Positions 8,771-22,559 of a stretch of DNA of 64,000 bases are shown here, in pieces; position 1 is the stretch's first letter; each line of letters begins with the position of its first letter. Location: positions 1,054,001 through 1,118,000 of the forward strand of contig NZ_CP011526.1 in assembly GCF_001027105.1 (NCBI RefSeq). The letters run 5' to 3'. Source of the DNA: Staphylococcus aureus (GTDB taxonomy: Bacteria; Bacillota; Bacilli; Staphylococcales; Staphylococcaceae). A program made the position numbers and the translations under genes. A model generated the notes under the pieces. It was not told the origin of the DNA. It saw only the letters and a program-made list of their open reading frames with translations, and did no database searches.

Positions 8771-8808
8771 TTGTGAACACATTGTGAACTGACATAAATT
8801 ATACACAA
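8771..8808 (+). promoter_or_regulatory. Redox-type half sites upstream of cydA
   Basis: Two exact TTGTGAA copies at 8771-8777 and 8782-8788 are 11 bases apart, one helical turn, and an inverted CACAA lies at 8804-8808. TTGTGAA is the half site used by Rex and resembles ResD/SrrA sites. cydAB is a known SrrAB-responsive operon in S. aureus. Which protein binds here is not shown by the sequence. Confidence 0.5.
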
Positions 8809-8904
8809 TTTCATAGCGCATAATGTTTTAAAAATACACATTATAGCAATTATAATTAAGTTCATTGTGTTGTCATCAAAAAAAGAAAAAGGTGATGTTT
8901 TTAA

Positions 8905-10266
8905 ATGGATACAGTTGAAATCAGTCGGTTTTTGACAGCTATGACTTTAGCAGTTCATATCATTTTTGCAACGATTGGTGTTGGTATGCCTTTAATGTTC
9001 GCAATTGCAGAATTTTTAGGTATTCGCAAAAATGATCTTCAATATATAGCTATGGCCAAAAGATGGGCTAAAGCTTATACAATTACTGTAGCAGTGGGAG
9101 TTGTTACAGGTACAATTATAGGACTTCAATTATCATTGATTTGGCCTACATTTATGGAAATGGGTGGACACGTTATTGCACTTCCATTATTTATGGAAAC
9201 ATTTGCGTTCTTCTTTGAAGCTATTTTCTTAAGTATATATTTATATACTTGGGATCGTTTTAAAAATAAATGGACACATTTCTTAATTAGTATACCAGTA
9301 ATTATTGGTGGCTCTTTCTCAGCATTCTTCATTACTTCAGTGAATTCATTTATGAATACGCCTGCAGGTTTTGAGTTGAAGAATGGAAAGATGGTCAATG
9401 TTCAACCTATAGAAGCGATGTTTAACCCATCGTTTATAGTTCGATCATTTCACGTAATTACTACAGCCGGTATGACGATGGCATTTGTTATTGCATCAAT
9501 AGCAGCTTTTAAATTATTGCGTAATCGTCAACCTAAAGATACTGTCTACCATAAGAAAGCTTTGAAAATGTCTATGATAGTTGGATTCTTTTCAACATTA
9601 CTTTCTATGTTGGCAGGGGATTTATCTGCAAAATTTTTGCATAAATTCCAACCTGAAAAATTAGCAGCTTATGAATGGCATTTCGATACATCTTCCCATG
9701 CCAAATTATTATTATTTGGTGTGTTAGATGAAAAGACTCAGCAAGTTAAAGGTGCGATTGAATTACCTGGACTATTGAGTTTCTTAGCAGATAATAGTGT
9801 CAAAACTAAAGTACAAGGGTTAAATGATTTTCCAAAAAGTTTACATCCGCCTATGATCGTCCATTATTTCTTTGATTTAATGGTAACGATGGGAATTTTA
9901 TGTTTTGTCATTTCAGGTGTTTATGTCTTAACTTTAATGTTTAAAAAGCTTAGAAAGTTTTCTACTCATAAATGGATGCTTTATGGAATATTATTAACAG
10001 GCCCAGCTTCAATGCTAGCTATAGAATTTGGATGGTTCTTAACAGAGATGGGTAGACAGCCTTGGATTGTTCGTGGTTATATGCGCGTGGCAGAAGCAGC
10101 AACACAAGCAGGCGGAATAACCTTCGTTACAATTTTATTTGGCATATTGTACATCATTTTAATGTATACATGTGCATACGTATTAATTCGTATGTTTAAA
10201 AATAAACCGGCGTATGAAGATGTAAATCGTTTAGCCAAGAAGCAAGGAGGAGAAATAGAAAAATGA
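8905..10266 (+). CDS. cydA: Cytochrome bd-type quinol oxidase subunit I
   Basis: The 453-residue heme-bearing subunit of the bd quinol oxidase, which reduces oxygen with electrons from menaquinol. The N-terminus MDTVEISRFLTAMTLAVHII contains the axial His19, a heme d/b595 ligand in the family. Further family motifs are GRQPWIVRGYMRV near 385 and PPMIVHYFFDLMV near 310. About nine transmembrane helices are visible. The Q-loop is short, as in Gram-positive enzymes. The start follows AAAGGTGATG. It overlaps cydB by four bases (ATGA). Confidence 0.96.
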   Translation: MDTVEISRFLTAMTLAVHIIFATIGVGMPLMFAIAEFLGIRKNDLQYIAMAKRWAKAYTITVAVGVVTGTIIGLQLSLIWPTFMEMGGHVIALPLFMETFAFFFEAIFLSIYLYTWDRFKNKWTHFLISIPVIIGGSFSAFFITSVNSFMNTPAGFELKNGKMVNVQPIEAMFNPSFIVRSFHVITTAGMTMAFVIASIAAFKLLRNRQPKDTVYHKKALKMSMIVGFFSTLLSMLAGDLSAKFLHKFQPEKLAAYEWHFDTSSHAKLLLFGVLDEKTQQVKGAIELPGLLSFLADNSVKTKVQGLNDFPKSLHPPMIVHYFFDLMVTMGILCFVISGVYVLTLMFKKLRKFSTHKWMLYGILLTGPASMLAIEFGWFLTEMGRQPWIVRGYMRVAEAATQAGGITFVTILFGILYIILMYTCAYVLIRMFKNKPAYEDVNRLAKKQGGEIEK

Positions 10267-11282
10267 TTTATGCATTTATAGGTATAACAGTGTTATGGTT
10301 GTTTTTATTTTGCTATATCATTATTGCTTCTATAGATTTTGGGGCAGGTTTCTTCGCATTGCATTCAAAGTTAACTGGTGATGAAAAGAAAATTAATCAC
10401 TTAATTTCACGTTATTTAAACCCAGTTTGGGAAGTTACGAATGTATTCTTTGTTTTCTTCTTCGTAGGATTCGTAGGTTTCTTTCCAGAGTCAATCAAAT
10501 ATTTAGGCACGGTATTGTTAATACCAGGTTCAATAGCACTGATTATGATATCGTTGAGAAACAGTTTTTATGCATTTGAAAATTATGGTCAAGATACAAA
10601 ATTAGCATGGATGATCATGTATGGGGTAAGTGGATTATTAATTCCAGCTTCATTATCTACTGCTTTAACTATTACAGAAGGTGGCTATATTAATGTTCGA
10701 AACAATGTTATCGATCTAGATTGGGTGCAGTTATTATTAAGCCCATTTGCTTGGTCTGTAGTATTCTTGGCAATTATTTCAGTTTTATATATTTCATCAG
10801 GATTTTTGACATATTATGCTAAAAAAGCAAATGACGAACCAGCATATAATTTAACAAGACAATGGCACATATTTTTAGGGCCGCCGATGATTATCATTTG
10901 TTTATTCGTATTTCTATCATTACGCATTCAAAATTCTGAACATTTTTATTCAGCTGTTTTTGACTATTGGTGGATGTTTGGTATAAGTTTCTTATTCTTT
11001 GCATTAGCTTCATTGTTAACATTCTTTAAGAAAAAACATGGTTTGGCTTTTGTATTTGTTATTTTACAAATGATGTTCGCGTTCTTTGGCTATGGAATTA
11101 GTAAATTGCCATACCTTTTATATCCGTTTGTAAAAATTACAGATGCATATGTTAATCCAGAAATGGGCTGGACATTAGTGATTGTCTTTATTTTAGGTTT
11201 ACTTTTATTACTTCCATCGTTAATATTATTATTAAGATTATTTGTTTTCGACAAAGAATATGTTGAAGGAAAGAAATCATAA
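10263..11282 (+). CDS. cydB: Cytochrome bd-type quinol oxidase subunit II
   Basis: The 339-residue membrane partner of CydA, with about eight transmembrane helices and no heme-ligand motif of its own. The start ATG overlaps the cydA stop, so translation is coupled, and a GGAGGAGAAAT ribosome site lies inside cydA. The family motif near the N-terminus is IASIDFGAGFFALHSK. No cydC or cydD assembly transporter follows; the next gene is ktrA. Confidence 0.95.
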   Translation: MIYAFIGITVLWLFLFCYIIIASIDFGAGFFALHSKLTGDEKKINHLISRYLNPVWEVTNVFFVFFFVGFVGFFPESIKYLGTVLLIPGSIALIMISLRNSFYAFENYGQDTKLAWMIMYGVSGLLIPASLSTALTITEGGYINVRNNVIDLDWVQLLLSPFAWSVVFLAIISVLYISSGFLTYYAKKANDEPAYNLTRQWHIFLGPPMIIICLFVFLSLRIQNSEHFYSAVFDYWWMFGISFLFFALASLLTFFKKKHGLAFVFVILQMMFAFFGYGISKLPYLLYPFVKITDAYVNPEMGWTLVIVFILGLLLLLPSLILLLRLFVFDKEYVEGKKS

Positions 11283-11292
11283 GTTGAGACGA

Positions 11293-11346
11293 TACCCCAA
11301 CTTTCATTTACTTGCATTACTGCATTTAGATAATTTAGTTGGGGTA
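11293..11346 (+). terminator. cydAB terminator
   Basis: TACCCCAACT pairs with AGTTGGGGTA across a 34-base loop, but the T tail is weak. It probably ends cydAB. Confidence 0.6.
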
Positions 11347-11414
11347 CTCATTTATAATAATTTTAAATTTATATTTTCAATGAATTGATGAAAATCATTT
11401 AATGGAGGGCGAGT

Positions 11415-12077
11415 ATGGGTAAAGAATATGTAGTCATCGGTCTAGGTCGTTTTGGAGGTAGTATCGTTCGTGAGTTGAATGCATTAGACATGGATGTAAT
11501 GGCCATCGACCATGATGAAAATAGAGTGAATGAATATAGTGATATCGCTACTCATGCGGTTGTTGCAGACACTACAGATGAAGCAGTTATGAAAAGTTTA
11601 GGTATCCGTAACTTTGATCATGTCATTGTGGCAATTGGTGAAAATATTCAATCAAGTACGTTGACGACTTTAATTTTAAAAGAGTTAGGTGTAAAAAAAG
11701 TAACTGCTAAAGCACAAAATGATTATCATGCAAAGATTTTAAATAAAATTGGAGCAGATACGGTTGTGCACCCTGAGCGTGATATGGGTAGACGTATTGC
11801 GCATAATGTTGCGAGTGCAAGTGTACTTGATTATCTTGAGTTGGCAGACGAGCATTCTATTGTAGAATTGAAAGCAACTGAAAAGATGGCGGGGCAGTCT
11901 ATCATTGATTTAGATATAAGAGCACAATATGGAATTAACATTATTGCAATTAAACGAGGCAAAGAGTTCATCATTTCACCAAATCCAAATATTAATTTAG
12001 AAATAGGTGATATTTTAATCATGATTGGACATGATAATGATTTAAATCGCTTTGAAAAAAATATTGCGACGAGATAA
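11415..12077 (+). CDS. ktrA: Potassium uptake regulatory (RCK) protein KtrA
   Basis: A 220-residue cytosolic gating ring subunit for Ktr potassium channels. The N-terminal RCK_N domain has the nucleotide-binding motif GLGRFGGSIVRELN and an acidic end of beta-2 (AIDHDENR). The C-terminal RCK_C domain (about 135-220) binds c-di-AMP in the S. aureus protein. The start ATG follows GGAGGGCGAGT. No ktrB/ktrD pore gene is next to it, which is normal for S. aureus, where pore genes are unlinked. It is also annotated as trkA. Confidence 0.93.
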   Translation: MGKEYVVIGLGRFGGSIVRELNALDMDVMAIDHDENRVNEYSDIATHAVVADTTDEAVMKSLGIRNFDHVIVAIGENIQSSTLTTLILKELGVKKVTAKAQNDYHAKILNKIGADTVVHPERDMGRRIAHNVASASVLDYLELADEHSIVELKATEKMAGQSIIDLDIRAQYGINIIAIKRGKEFIISPNPNINLEIGDILIMIGHDNDLNRFEKNIATR

Positions 12078-12079
12078 TC

Positions 12080-12300
12080 GGGAGTGGGACAGAAATGATA
12101 TTTTCTCAAAATTTATTTCGTCGTCCCACCCCAACTTACATTGTCTGTAGAAATTGGGAATCCAATTTCTCTTTGTTGGGGCCCACACCCCAACTCGCAT
12201 TGCCTGTAGAATTTCTTTTCGAAATTCTCTATGTTGGGGCCCCTGACTAGAATTGAAAAAAGCTTGTTACAAGCGCATTTTCGTTCAGTCAACTACTGCC
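12080..12300. repeat. STAR-type Staphylococcus aureus repeat element
   Basis: The stretch starts GGGAGTGGGACAG. It contains repeated units CCCCAACT(T/C)(A/G)CATTG, CTGTAGAA and CTXTGTTGGGGCCC, with small inverted repeats AATTGGG/CCCAATT-like and GAAATTCTC. This matches the STAR family of intergenic repeats with a TGTTGGGGCCC core. The right flank, with CAACTACTGCCAAT, recurs near 15476. There is no coding capacity. The function is unknown; copy number usually varies between strains. It fills most of the ktrA-rnjA gap. Confidence 0.85.
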
Positions 12301-12359
12301 AATATAACTTTGTAGAGCATTGAACATTGATTTATGTCTCAAGCTCATCATATATAAAG

Positions 12360-12423
12360 AAAAAGCTACTAACAATGGGTGGTGAGTTTAATTAAAACTT
12401 CACTTCAAAGTTAGTAGCTTTTT
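12360..12423 (-). terminator. rnjA terminator
   Basis: AAAAAGCTACTAAC pairs with GTTAGTAGCTTTTT, giving a T run on the minus strand right after the rnjA stop. It could act in both directions. Confidence 0.88.
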
Positions 12424-12425
12424 GA

Positions 12426-14341
<1,916 letters not shown>

Positions 14342-14821
14342 GTTAAAAATTCCTCCTAAGAATGTTTGTTTAATTTATTGTTAACCCTAGTAAAATCGTA
14401 TTGGAGTATATATCGATAAATTCATTCCAATCATCTCTATAATGTAACTTAATAACGATTTGGTTAATAACTAGGTTCATCATGTCGTTCATTTTAAAAA
14501 ATTAGTGAAATAACACTAAAATTTCAGTTAAATCTTATTTTACATGATGAATGATAATAAATAAAGCAGTTTATCTCACTAGAAATCTAAGTATTTCGAA
14601 TAAATGTGCAGTTCTATTTATTAAAATAAATGTAGAGATTATAAATTAATGTTAAGAAAGAATTAAAGGATTTTATATGAAACGGTAAAATTTAAATGAG
14701 GGGATAAAAAGTTTGGTAGAAAGGTGAATATATTTAACTGTTGTTTATTCGAAAAAGTTGTAAAAGGAAAAGCTTAGGACATCATATTTATCCTAAGCTT
14801 TGATAATTAGAAAAATGTGTT
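14342..14821. other. Intergenic stretch between rpoY and def
   Basis: AT-rich. The left part must hold the minus-strand promoter and ribosome site of rpoY-rnjA; the right end holds the def terminator. I see no gene or repeat. Confidence 0.55.
14768..14801 (-). terminator. def terminator
   Basis: AAAGCTTAGGA pairs with TCCTAAGCTTT around an 11-base loop, with a modest T run on the minus strand, 20 bases after the def stop. Confidence 0.8.
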
Positions 14822-15737
<916 letters not shown>

Positions 15738-16364
15738 ATGAAATTTGGAAAAACAATCGCAGTAGTATTAGCATCTAGTGTCTTGCTTGCAGGATGTACT
15801 ACGGATAAAAAAGAAATTAAGGCATATTTAAAGCAAGTGGATAAAATTAAAGATGATGAAGAACCAATTAAAACTGTTGGTAAGAAAATTGCTGAATTAG
15901 ATGAGAAAAAGAAAAAATTAACTGAAGATGTCAATAGTAAAGATACAGCAGTTCGCGGTAAAGCAGTAAAGGATTTAATTAAAAATGCCGATGATCGTCT
16001 AAAGGAATTTGAAAAAGAAGAAGACGCAATTAAGAAGTCTGAACAAGACTTTAAGAAAGCAAAAAGTCACGTTGATAACATTGATAATGATGTTAAACGT
16101 AAAGAAGTAAAACAATTAGATGATGTATTAAAAGAAAAATATAAGTTACACAGTGATTACGCGAAAGCATATAAAAAGGCTGTAAACTCAGAGAAAACAT
16201 TATTTAAATATTTAAATCAAAATGACGCGACACAACAAGGTGTTAACGAAAAATCAAAAGCAATAGAACAGAACTATAAAAAGTTAAAAGAAGTATCAGA
16301 TAAGTATACAAAAGTACTAAATAAGGTTGGTAAAGAAAAGCAAGACGTTGATCAATTTAAATAA
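15738..16364 (+). CDS. YkyA-family putative cell-wall-binding lipoprotein
   Basis: A 208-residue lipoprotein. The signal peptide MKFGKTIAVVLASSVLLAGC ends in the lipobox LLAGC with Cys20. The mature part is very rich in Lys, Glu and Asp and strongly helical, probably coiled coil. Its place just before pdhA and beside def matches Bacillus ykyA (PF10368). The ATG at 15738 is chosen because GGAGGT lies ten bases upstream; the in-frame ATG at 15723 would spoil the signal peptide. The role is unknown beyond surface location. Confidence 0.85.
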   Translation: MKFGKTIAVVLASSVLLAGCTTDKKEIKAYLKQVDKIKDDEEPIKTVGKKIAELDEKKKKLTEDVNSKDTAVRGKAVKDLIKNADDRLKEFEKEEDAIKKSEQDFKKAKSHVDNIDNDVKRKEVKQLDDVLKEKYKLHSDYAKAYKKAVNSEKTLFKYLNQNDATQQGVNEKSKAIEQNYKKLKEVSDKYTKVLNKVGKEKQDVDQFK

Positions 16365-16372
16365 TTAATATA

Positions 16373-16425
16373 ATACAGATGGTAGGAAACAACTAATACA
16401 GTTCCTATTATCTGTATCTTTTTTT
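16373..16425 (+). terminator. Lipoprotein gene terminator
   Basis: ATACAGAT and TAGGAA pair with TTCCTA and ATCTGTAT, followed by CTTTTTTT. Confidence 0.92.
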
Positions 16426-16451
16426 ATTAAAACAGAACTTTTTCAAATGGT

Positions 16452-16480
16452 TTAACAGTCCCATTTATTTGTGGTACAAT
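16452..16480 (+). promoter_or_regulatory. Probable pdhABCD promoter
   Basis: TTAACA at 16452, a 17-base spacer, then TACAAT at 16475 with an extended -10 (TGG directly before it). It lies 55 bases before the pdhA start and after the upstream terminator. Confidence 0.6.
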
Positions 16481-16534
16481 TAGTAAGGATAAAATGAATT
16501 TCTATACAATTATGGGAAAGGTATGGTGAATTGA

Positions 16535-17647
<1,113 letters not shown>

Positions 17648-17650
17648 GCC

Positions 17651-18628
17651 ATGGCACAAATGACAATGGTTCAAGCGATTAATGATGCGCTTAAAACTGA
17701 ACTTAAAAATGACCAAGATGTTTTAATTTTTGGTGAAGACGTTGGTGTTAACGGCGGTGTTTTCCGTGTTACTGAAGGACTACAAAAAGAATTTGGTGAA
17801 GATAGAGTATTCGATACACCTTTAGCTGAATCAGGTATTGGTGGTTTAGCGATGGGTCTTGCAGTTGAAGGATTCCGTCCGGTTATGGAAGTACAATTCT
17901 TAGGTTTCGTATTCGAAGTATTTGATGCGATTGCTGGACAAATTGCACGTACTCGTTTCCGTTCAGGCGGTACTAAAACTGCACCTGTAACAATTCGTAG
18001 CCCATTTGGTGGTGGCGTACACACACCAGAATTACACGCAGATAACTTAGAAGGTATTTTAGCTCAATCTCCAGGTCTAAAGGTTGTTATTCCTTCAGGC
18101 CCATACGATGCGAAAGGTTTATTAATTTCTTCTATTAGAAGTAATGACCCAGTCGTATACTTAGAGCATATGAAATTGTATCGTTCATTCCGTGAAGAAG
18201 TACCTGAAGAAGAATATACAATTGACATTGGTAAGGCTAATGTGAAAAAAGAAGGTAATGACATTTCAATCATCACATACGGTGCAATGGTTCAAGAATC
18301 AATGAAAGCTGCAGAAGAACTTGAAAAAGATGGTTATTCTGTTGAAGTAATTGACTTACGTACTGTTCAACCAATCGATGTTGACACAATTGTAGCTTCA
18401 GTTGAAAAAACTGGTCGTGCAGTTGTAGTTCAAGAAGCACAACGTCAAGCTGGTGTTGGTGCAGCAGTTGTAGCTGAATTAAGTGAACGTGCAATCCTTT
18501 CATTAGAAGCACCTATTGGAAGAGTTGCAGCAGCAGATACAATTTATCCATTCACTCAAGCTGAAAATGTTTGGTTACCAAACAAAAATGACATCATCGA
18601 AAAAGCAAAAGAAACTTTAGAATTTTAA
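17651..18628 (+). CDS. pdhB: Pyruvate dehydrogenase E1 component, beta subunit
   Basis: The 325-residue partner of PdhA, forming the alpha2beta2 E1 decarboxylase. Family features are [17 protein letters not shown] near 30, [13 protein letters not shown] near 60, [16 protein letters not shown] near 120 and the C-terminal transketolase-like domain with [14 protein letters not shown]. The ribosome site AGAAGGAG lies in the end of pdhA. A 90-base gap follows before pdhC. Confidence 0.97.
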
Positions 18629-18718
18629 TACATTTTAAAAGTTAACGAAGTTAGCGTATTTTAGTCTCATTGATTAAAATGAAATGTTTAATTTACGAAA
18701 TCTTAGGAGGGCAAAAAC

Positions 18719-20011
18719 GTGGCATTTGAATTTAGATTACCCGATATCGGGGAAGGTATCCACGAAGGTGAAATTGTAAAATGGTTTGTTAAAGCTGGAG
18801 ATACTATTGAAGAAGACGATGTTTTAGCTGAGGTACAAAACGATAAATCAGTAGTAGAAATCCCATCACCAGTATCTGGTACTGTAGAAGAAGTTATGGT
18901 AGAAGAAGGTACAGTAGCTGTAGTTGGTGACGTTATTGTTAAAATCGATGCACCTGATGCAGAAGATATGCAATTTAAAGGTCATGATGATGATTCATCA
19001 TCTAAAGAAGAACCTGCGAAAGAGGAAGCGCCAGCAGAGCAAGCACCTGTAGCTACTCAAACTGAAGAAGTAGATGAAAACAGAACTGTTAAAGCAATGC
19101 CTTCAGTACGTAAATACGCACGTGAAAAAGGTGTTAACATTAAAGCAGTTTCTGGATCTGGTAAAAATGGTCGTATTACAAAAGAAGATGTAGATGCATA
19201 CTTAAATGGTGGTGCACCAACAGCTTCAAATGAATCAGCTGCTTCAGCTACAAGTGAAGAAGTTGCTGAAACTCCTGCAGCACCTGCAGCAGTAACATTA
19301 GAAGGCGACTTCCCAGAAACAACTGAAAAAATCCCTGCTATGCGTAGAGCAATTGCGAAAGCAATGGTTAACTCTAAGCATACTGCACCTCATGTAACAT
19401 TAATGGATGAAATTGATGTTCAAGCATTATGGGATCACCGTAAGAAATTTAAAGAAATCGCAGCTGAACAAGGTACTAAGTTAACATTCTTACCTTATGT
19501 TGTTAAAGCACTTGTTTCTGCATTGAAAAAATACCCAGCACTTAACACTTCATTCAATGAAGAAGCTGGTGAAATCGTTCATAAACATTACTGGAATATC
19601 GGTATTGCAGCAGACACTGATAGAGGATTATTAGTACCTGTTGTTAAACATGCTGATCGTAAGTCTATTTTCCAAATTTCAGATGAAATTAATGAATTAG
19701 CTGTTAAAGCACGTGATGGTAAATTAACAGCCGATGAAATGAAAGGTGCTACATGCACAATCAGTAATATCGGTTCAGCTGGTGGACAATGGTTCACTCC
19801 AGTTATCAATCACCCAGAAGTAGCAATCTTAGGAATTGGCCGTATTGCTCAAAAACCTATCGTTAAAGATGGAGAAATTGTTGCAGCACCAGTATTAGCA
19901 TTATCATTAAGCTTTGACCACAGACAAATTGATGGTGCAACTGGCCAAAATGCAATGAATCACATTAAACGTTTATTAAATAATCCAGAATTATTATTAA
20001 TGGAGGGGTAA
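18719..20011 (+). CDS. pdhC: Dihydrolipoamide acetyltransferase (PDH E2)
   Basis: The 430-residue core of the PDH complex; it transfers acetyl from lipoate to CoA. One lipoyl domain (1-80) has the lipoylated lysine in [13 protein letters not shown]. An Ala/Pro/Glu-rich linker follows, then the subunit-binding domain at about 127-165 ([14 protein letters not shown]) and the catalytic domain with the active-site motif [12 protein letters not shown] near 400. The start is GTG behind TAGGAGG. The 90-base gap before it could hold an internal promoter, as described for Bacillus pdh operons, but I see no clear one. Confidence 0.97.
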
Positions 20012-20014
20012 AAC

Positions 20015-21421
20015 ATGGTAGTTGGAGATTTCCCAATTGAAACAGATACTATAGTAATCGGAGCAGGTCCTGGTGGATACGTTGCAGCAATTCGTGCAGC
20101 TCAATTAGGACAAAAAGTAACAATCGTTGAGAAAGGTAATCTTGGTGGTGTTTGCTTAAACGTAGGATGTATTCCTTCAAAAGCATTACTACATGCTTCT
20201 CACCGTTTTGTTGAAGCACAACATTCTGAAAACTTAGGTGTTATTGCTGAAAGTGTTTCTTTAAACTTCCAAAAAGTTCAAGAATTCAAATCATCAGTTG
20301 TTAATAAATTAACTGGTGGTGTTGAAAGCTTACTTAAAGGTAACAAAGTTAACATCGTTAAAGGTGAAGCATATTTCGTAGATAACAATAGCTTACGTGT
20401 TATGGACGAAAAGAGCGCACAAACATACAACTTTAAAAATGCAATCATTGCAACAGGTTCAAGACCAATTGAAATTCCTAATTTCAAATTCGGTAAACGT
20501 GTTATCGACTCAACAGGTGCTTTAAACTTACAAGAAGTACCAGGTAAATTAGTTGTAGTTGGTGGAGGATACATTGGATCAGAATTAGGTACAGCATTTG
20601 CTAACTTTGGTTCAGAAGTAACCATCCTTGAAGGTGCTAAAGATATCTTAGGTGGCTTCGAAAAACAAATGACACAACCTGTTAAAAAAGGTATGAAAGA
20701 AAAAGGTGTTGAAATCGTTACTGAAGCTATGGCTAAATCAGCTGAAGAAACAGATAACGGAGTTAAAGTTACTTATGAAGCTAAAGGCGAAGAGAAAACA
20801 ATCGAAGCTGATTATGTATTAGTAACTGTAGGTCGTCGTCCAAACACAGACGAATTAGGCCTAGAAGAATTAGGTGTTAAATTCGCTGACCGTGGATTAT
20901 TAGAAGTTGATAAACAAAGCCGTACGTCTATCAGCAATATCTATGCAATTGGTGATATCGTTCCAGGTTTACCACTTGCTCACAAAGCTAGCTATGAAGC
21001 TAAAGTTGCTGCTGAAGCAATTGATGGTCAAGCTGCTGAAGTTGATTACATTGGTATGCCAGCAGTATGCTTTACTGAACCAGAATTAGCTACAGTTGGT
21101 TATTCAGAAGCGCAAGCTAAAGAAGAAGGTTTAGCAATTAAAGCTTCTAAATTCCCATATGCAGCAAATGGTCGTGCATTATCATTAGATGATACTAACG
21201 GATTTGTTAAACTTATTACACTTAAAGAAGATGATACTTTAATCGGTGCTCAAGTAGTTGGTACTGGTGCATCAGATATTATCTCTGAATTAGGTTTAGC
21301 AATTGAAGCTGGTATGAATGCTGAAGATATCGCATTAACAATCCATGCACATCCAACATTAGGTGAGATGACTATGGAAGCAGCAGAAAAAGCTATCGGA
21401 TACCCAATCCATACAATGTAA
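20015..21421 (+). CDS. pdhD: Dihydrolipoamide dehydrogenase (PDH E3)
   Basis: A 468-residue FAD flavoprotein that reoxidises dihydrolipoamide with NAD. It has the FAD motif [14 protein letters not shown], the redox-active pair in [16 protein letters not shown], the NAD motif [17 protein letters not shown], and the C-terminal catalytic pair HAHPTLGE. It starts three bases after the pdhC stop with the ribosome site ATGGAGGGG. It may also serve other 2-oxoacid dehydrogenases. Confidence 0.97.
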   Translation: MVVGDFPIETDTIVIGAGPGGYVAAIRAAQLGQKVTIVEKGNLGGVCLNVGCIPSKALLHASHRFVEAQHSENLGVIAESVSLNFQKVQEFKSSVVNKLTGGVESLLKGNKVNIVKGEAYFVDNNSLRVMDEKSAQTYNFKNAIIATGSRPIEIPNFKFGKRVIDSTGALNLQEVPGKLVVVGGGYIGSELGTAFANFGSEVTILEGAKDILGGFEKQMTQPVKKGMKEKGVEIVTEAMAKSAEETDNGVKVTYEAKGEEKTIEADYVLVTVGRRPNTDELGLEELGVKFADRGLLEVDKQSRTSISNIYAIGDIVPGLPLAHKASYEAKVAAEAIDGQAAEVDYIGMPAVCFTEPELATVGYSEAQAKEEGLAIKASKFPYAANGRALSLDDTNGFVKLITLKEDDTLIGAQVVGTGASDIISELGLAIEAGMNAEDIALTIHAHPTLGEMTMEAAEKAIGYPIHTM

Positions 21422-21451
21422 TAACTGATTATCTATAAAGATTCAGTCATT

Positions 21452-21485
21452 AAAAGCTGTAGCATATGCTACGGCTTTTTTGTTT
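21452..21485 (+). terminator. pdh operon terminator
   Basis: AAAAGCTGTAGC pairs with GCTACGGCTTTT around ATAT, followed by TT and GTTTT. Confidence 0.92.
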
Positions 21486-21588
21486 TAGGTAAAGTAATGT
21501 AAGGAAATTGATTTGAGATATCGTTAACATGTGACATGCATGTTATACTAGCGATGCTAACAAAAGAATTGAAATGGAGGGTTCAACA

Positions 21589-21864
21589 ATGGAATATGAG
21601 TATCCAATTGATTTAGACTGGAGTAATGAAGAGATGATTTCAGTGATAAATTTCTTTAATCATGTAGAGAAGTATTATGAATCCGGCGTGACGGCAGGCG
21701 ACTTTATGGGTGCATATAAAAGATTTAAAGAAATTGTGCCTGCTAAAGCAGAGGAAAAACAAATTTTTAATACTTTCGAAAAAAGTAGTGGCTATAATAG
21801 TTACAAAGCAGTTCAAGATGTAAAAACTCACTCTGAAGAACAAAGAGTAACAGCTAAAAAATAA
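21589..21864 (+). CDS. UPF0223 family protein (YktA-like)
   Basis: A 91-residue acidic cytoplasmic protein beginning [18 protein letters not shown], recognised as UPF0223. The ATG at 21589 follows GGAGG by nine bases; an ATG at 21574 overlaps that ribosome site and is unlikely. Its function is unknown. A strong hairpin terminator separates it from the XRE gene. Confidence 0.88.
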
Positions 21865-21919
21865 TTCGTTCGAAATTAACACAATTTAATAGGAATTTTT
21901 CTTTAAAACTATTGCTAAT

Positions 21920-21993
21920 AAAGCTATATTTTGATACCTTTATCAAGTGTTAAACAAAATGTTTGATAAAAGTAAACTTAATATAGCTTTTTT
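21920..21993 (+). terminator. Terminator/attenuator directly before the XRE gene
   Basis: AAAGCTATATT pairs with AATATAGCTTTTTT. Inside it TTTATCAA and TTGATAAA form a second inverted pair. The T run ends 14 bases before the XRE start codon, so the regulator's promoter must lie within or before this structure. Confidence 0.8.
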
Positions 21994-22007
21994 AGGTGGA
22001 AAAATAA

Positions 22008-22547
22008 ATGAACATAGGTAATAAAATTAAAAATCTTAGAAGAATTAAAAATTTAACGCAAGAAGAACTTGCTGAACGTACAGACTTATCGAAAGGCTAC
22101 ATTTCACAAATAGAAAGTGAACATGCCTCACCAAGTATGGAAACTTTCTTAAATATTATAGAGGTGTTAGGAACGACGCCAAGTGAATTTTTTAAAGACA
22201 GTGAAAATGAAAAAGTATTATACAAGAAGGAAGAACAAGTTATTTATGATGAGTATGATGAAGGTTATATATTAAATTGGTTAGTTTCAAAGTCAAATGA
22301 ATATGATATGGAGCCATTAATATTAACTTTAAAGCCTGGAGCATCATATAAAAATTTTAATCCATCAGAGTCTGATACGTTTATTTATTGTATGTCAGGT
22401 CAGATAACACTTAATTTAGGCAAAGAGATATATCAAGCACAAGAAGAAGACGTTTTGTATTTTAAAGCACGAGATAATCATCGTTTGTCAAACGAATCAA
22501 ACAATGAAACACGAATACTTATTGTAGCGACAGCTTCATATTTATAG
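22008..22547 (+). CDS. XRE-family regulator with C-terminal cupin domain
   Basis: 179 residues. The N-terminal helix-turn-helix (about 1-65) shows the classic LTQEELAERTDLSKGYISQIE pattern split over two helices. The C-terminal cupin (about 100-178) contains SESDTFIYCMSGQ. This architecture is typical of regulators beside polyamine or amino-acid transporters (PuuR/PotR-like). The stop is 13 bases before potA, so it is probably co-transcribed and senses the transported ligand or autoregulates. The ligand is not visible from sequence. Confidence 0.9.
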   Translation: MNIGNKIKNLRRIKNLTQEELAERTDLSKGYISQIESEHASPSMETFLNIIEVLGTTPSEFFKDSENEKVLYKKEEQVIYDEYDEGYILNWLVSKSNEYDMEPLILTLKPGASYKNFNPSESDTFIYCMSGQITLNLGKEIYQAQEEDVLYFKARDNHRLSNESNNETRILIVATASYL

Positions 22548-22559
22548 GGGGGATCTTAT

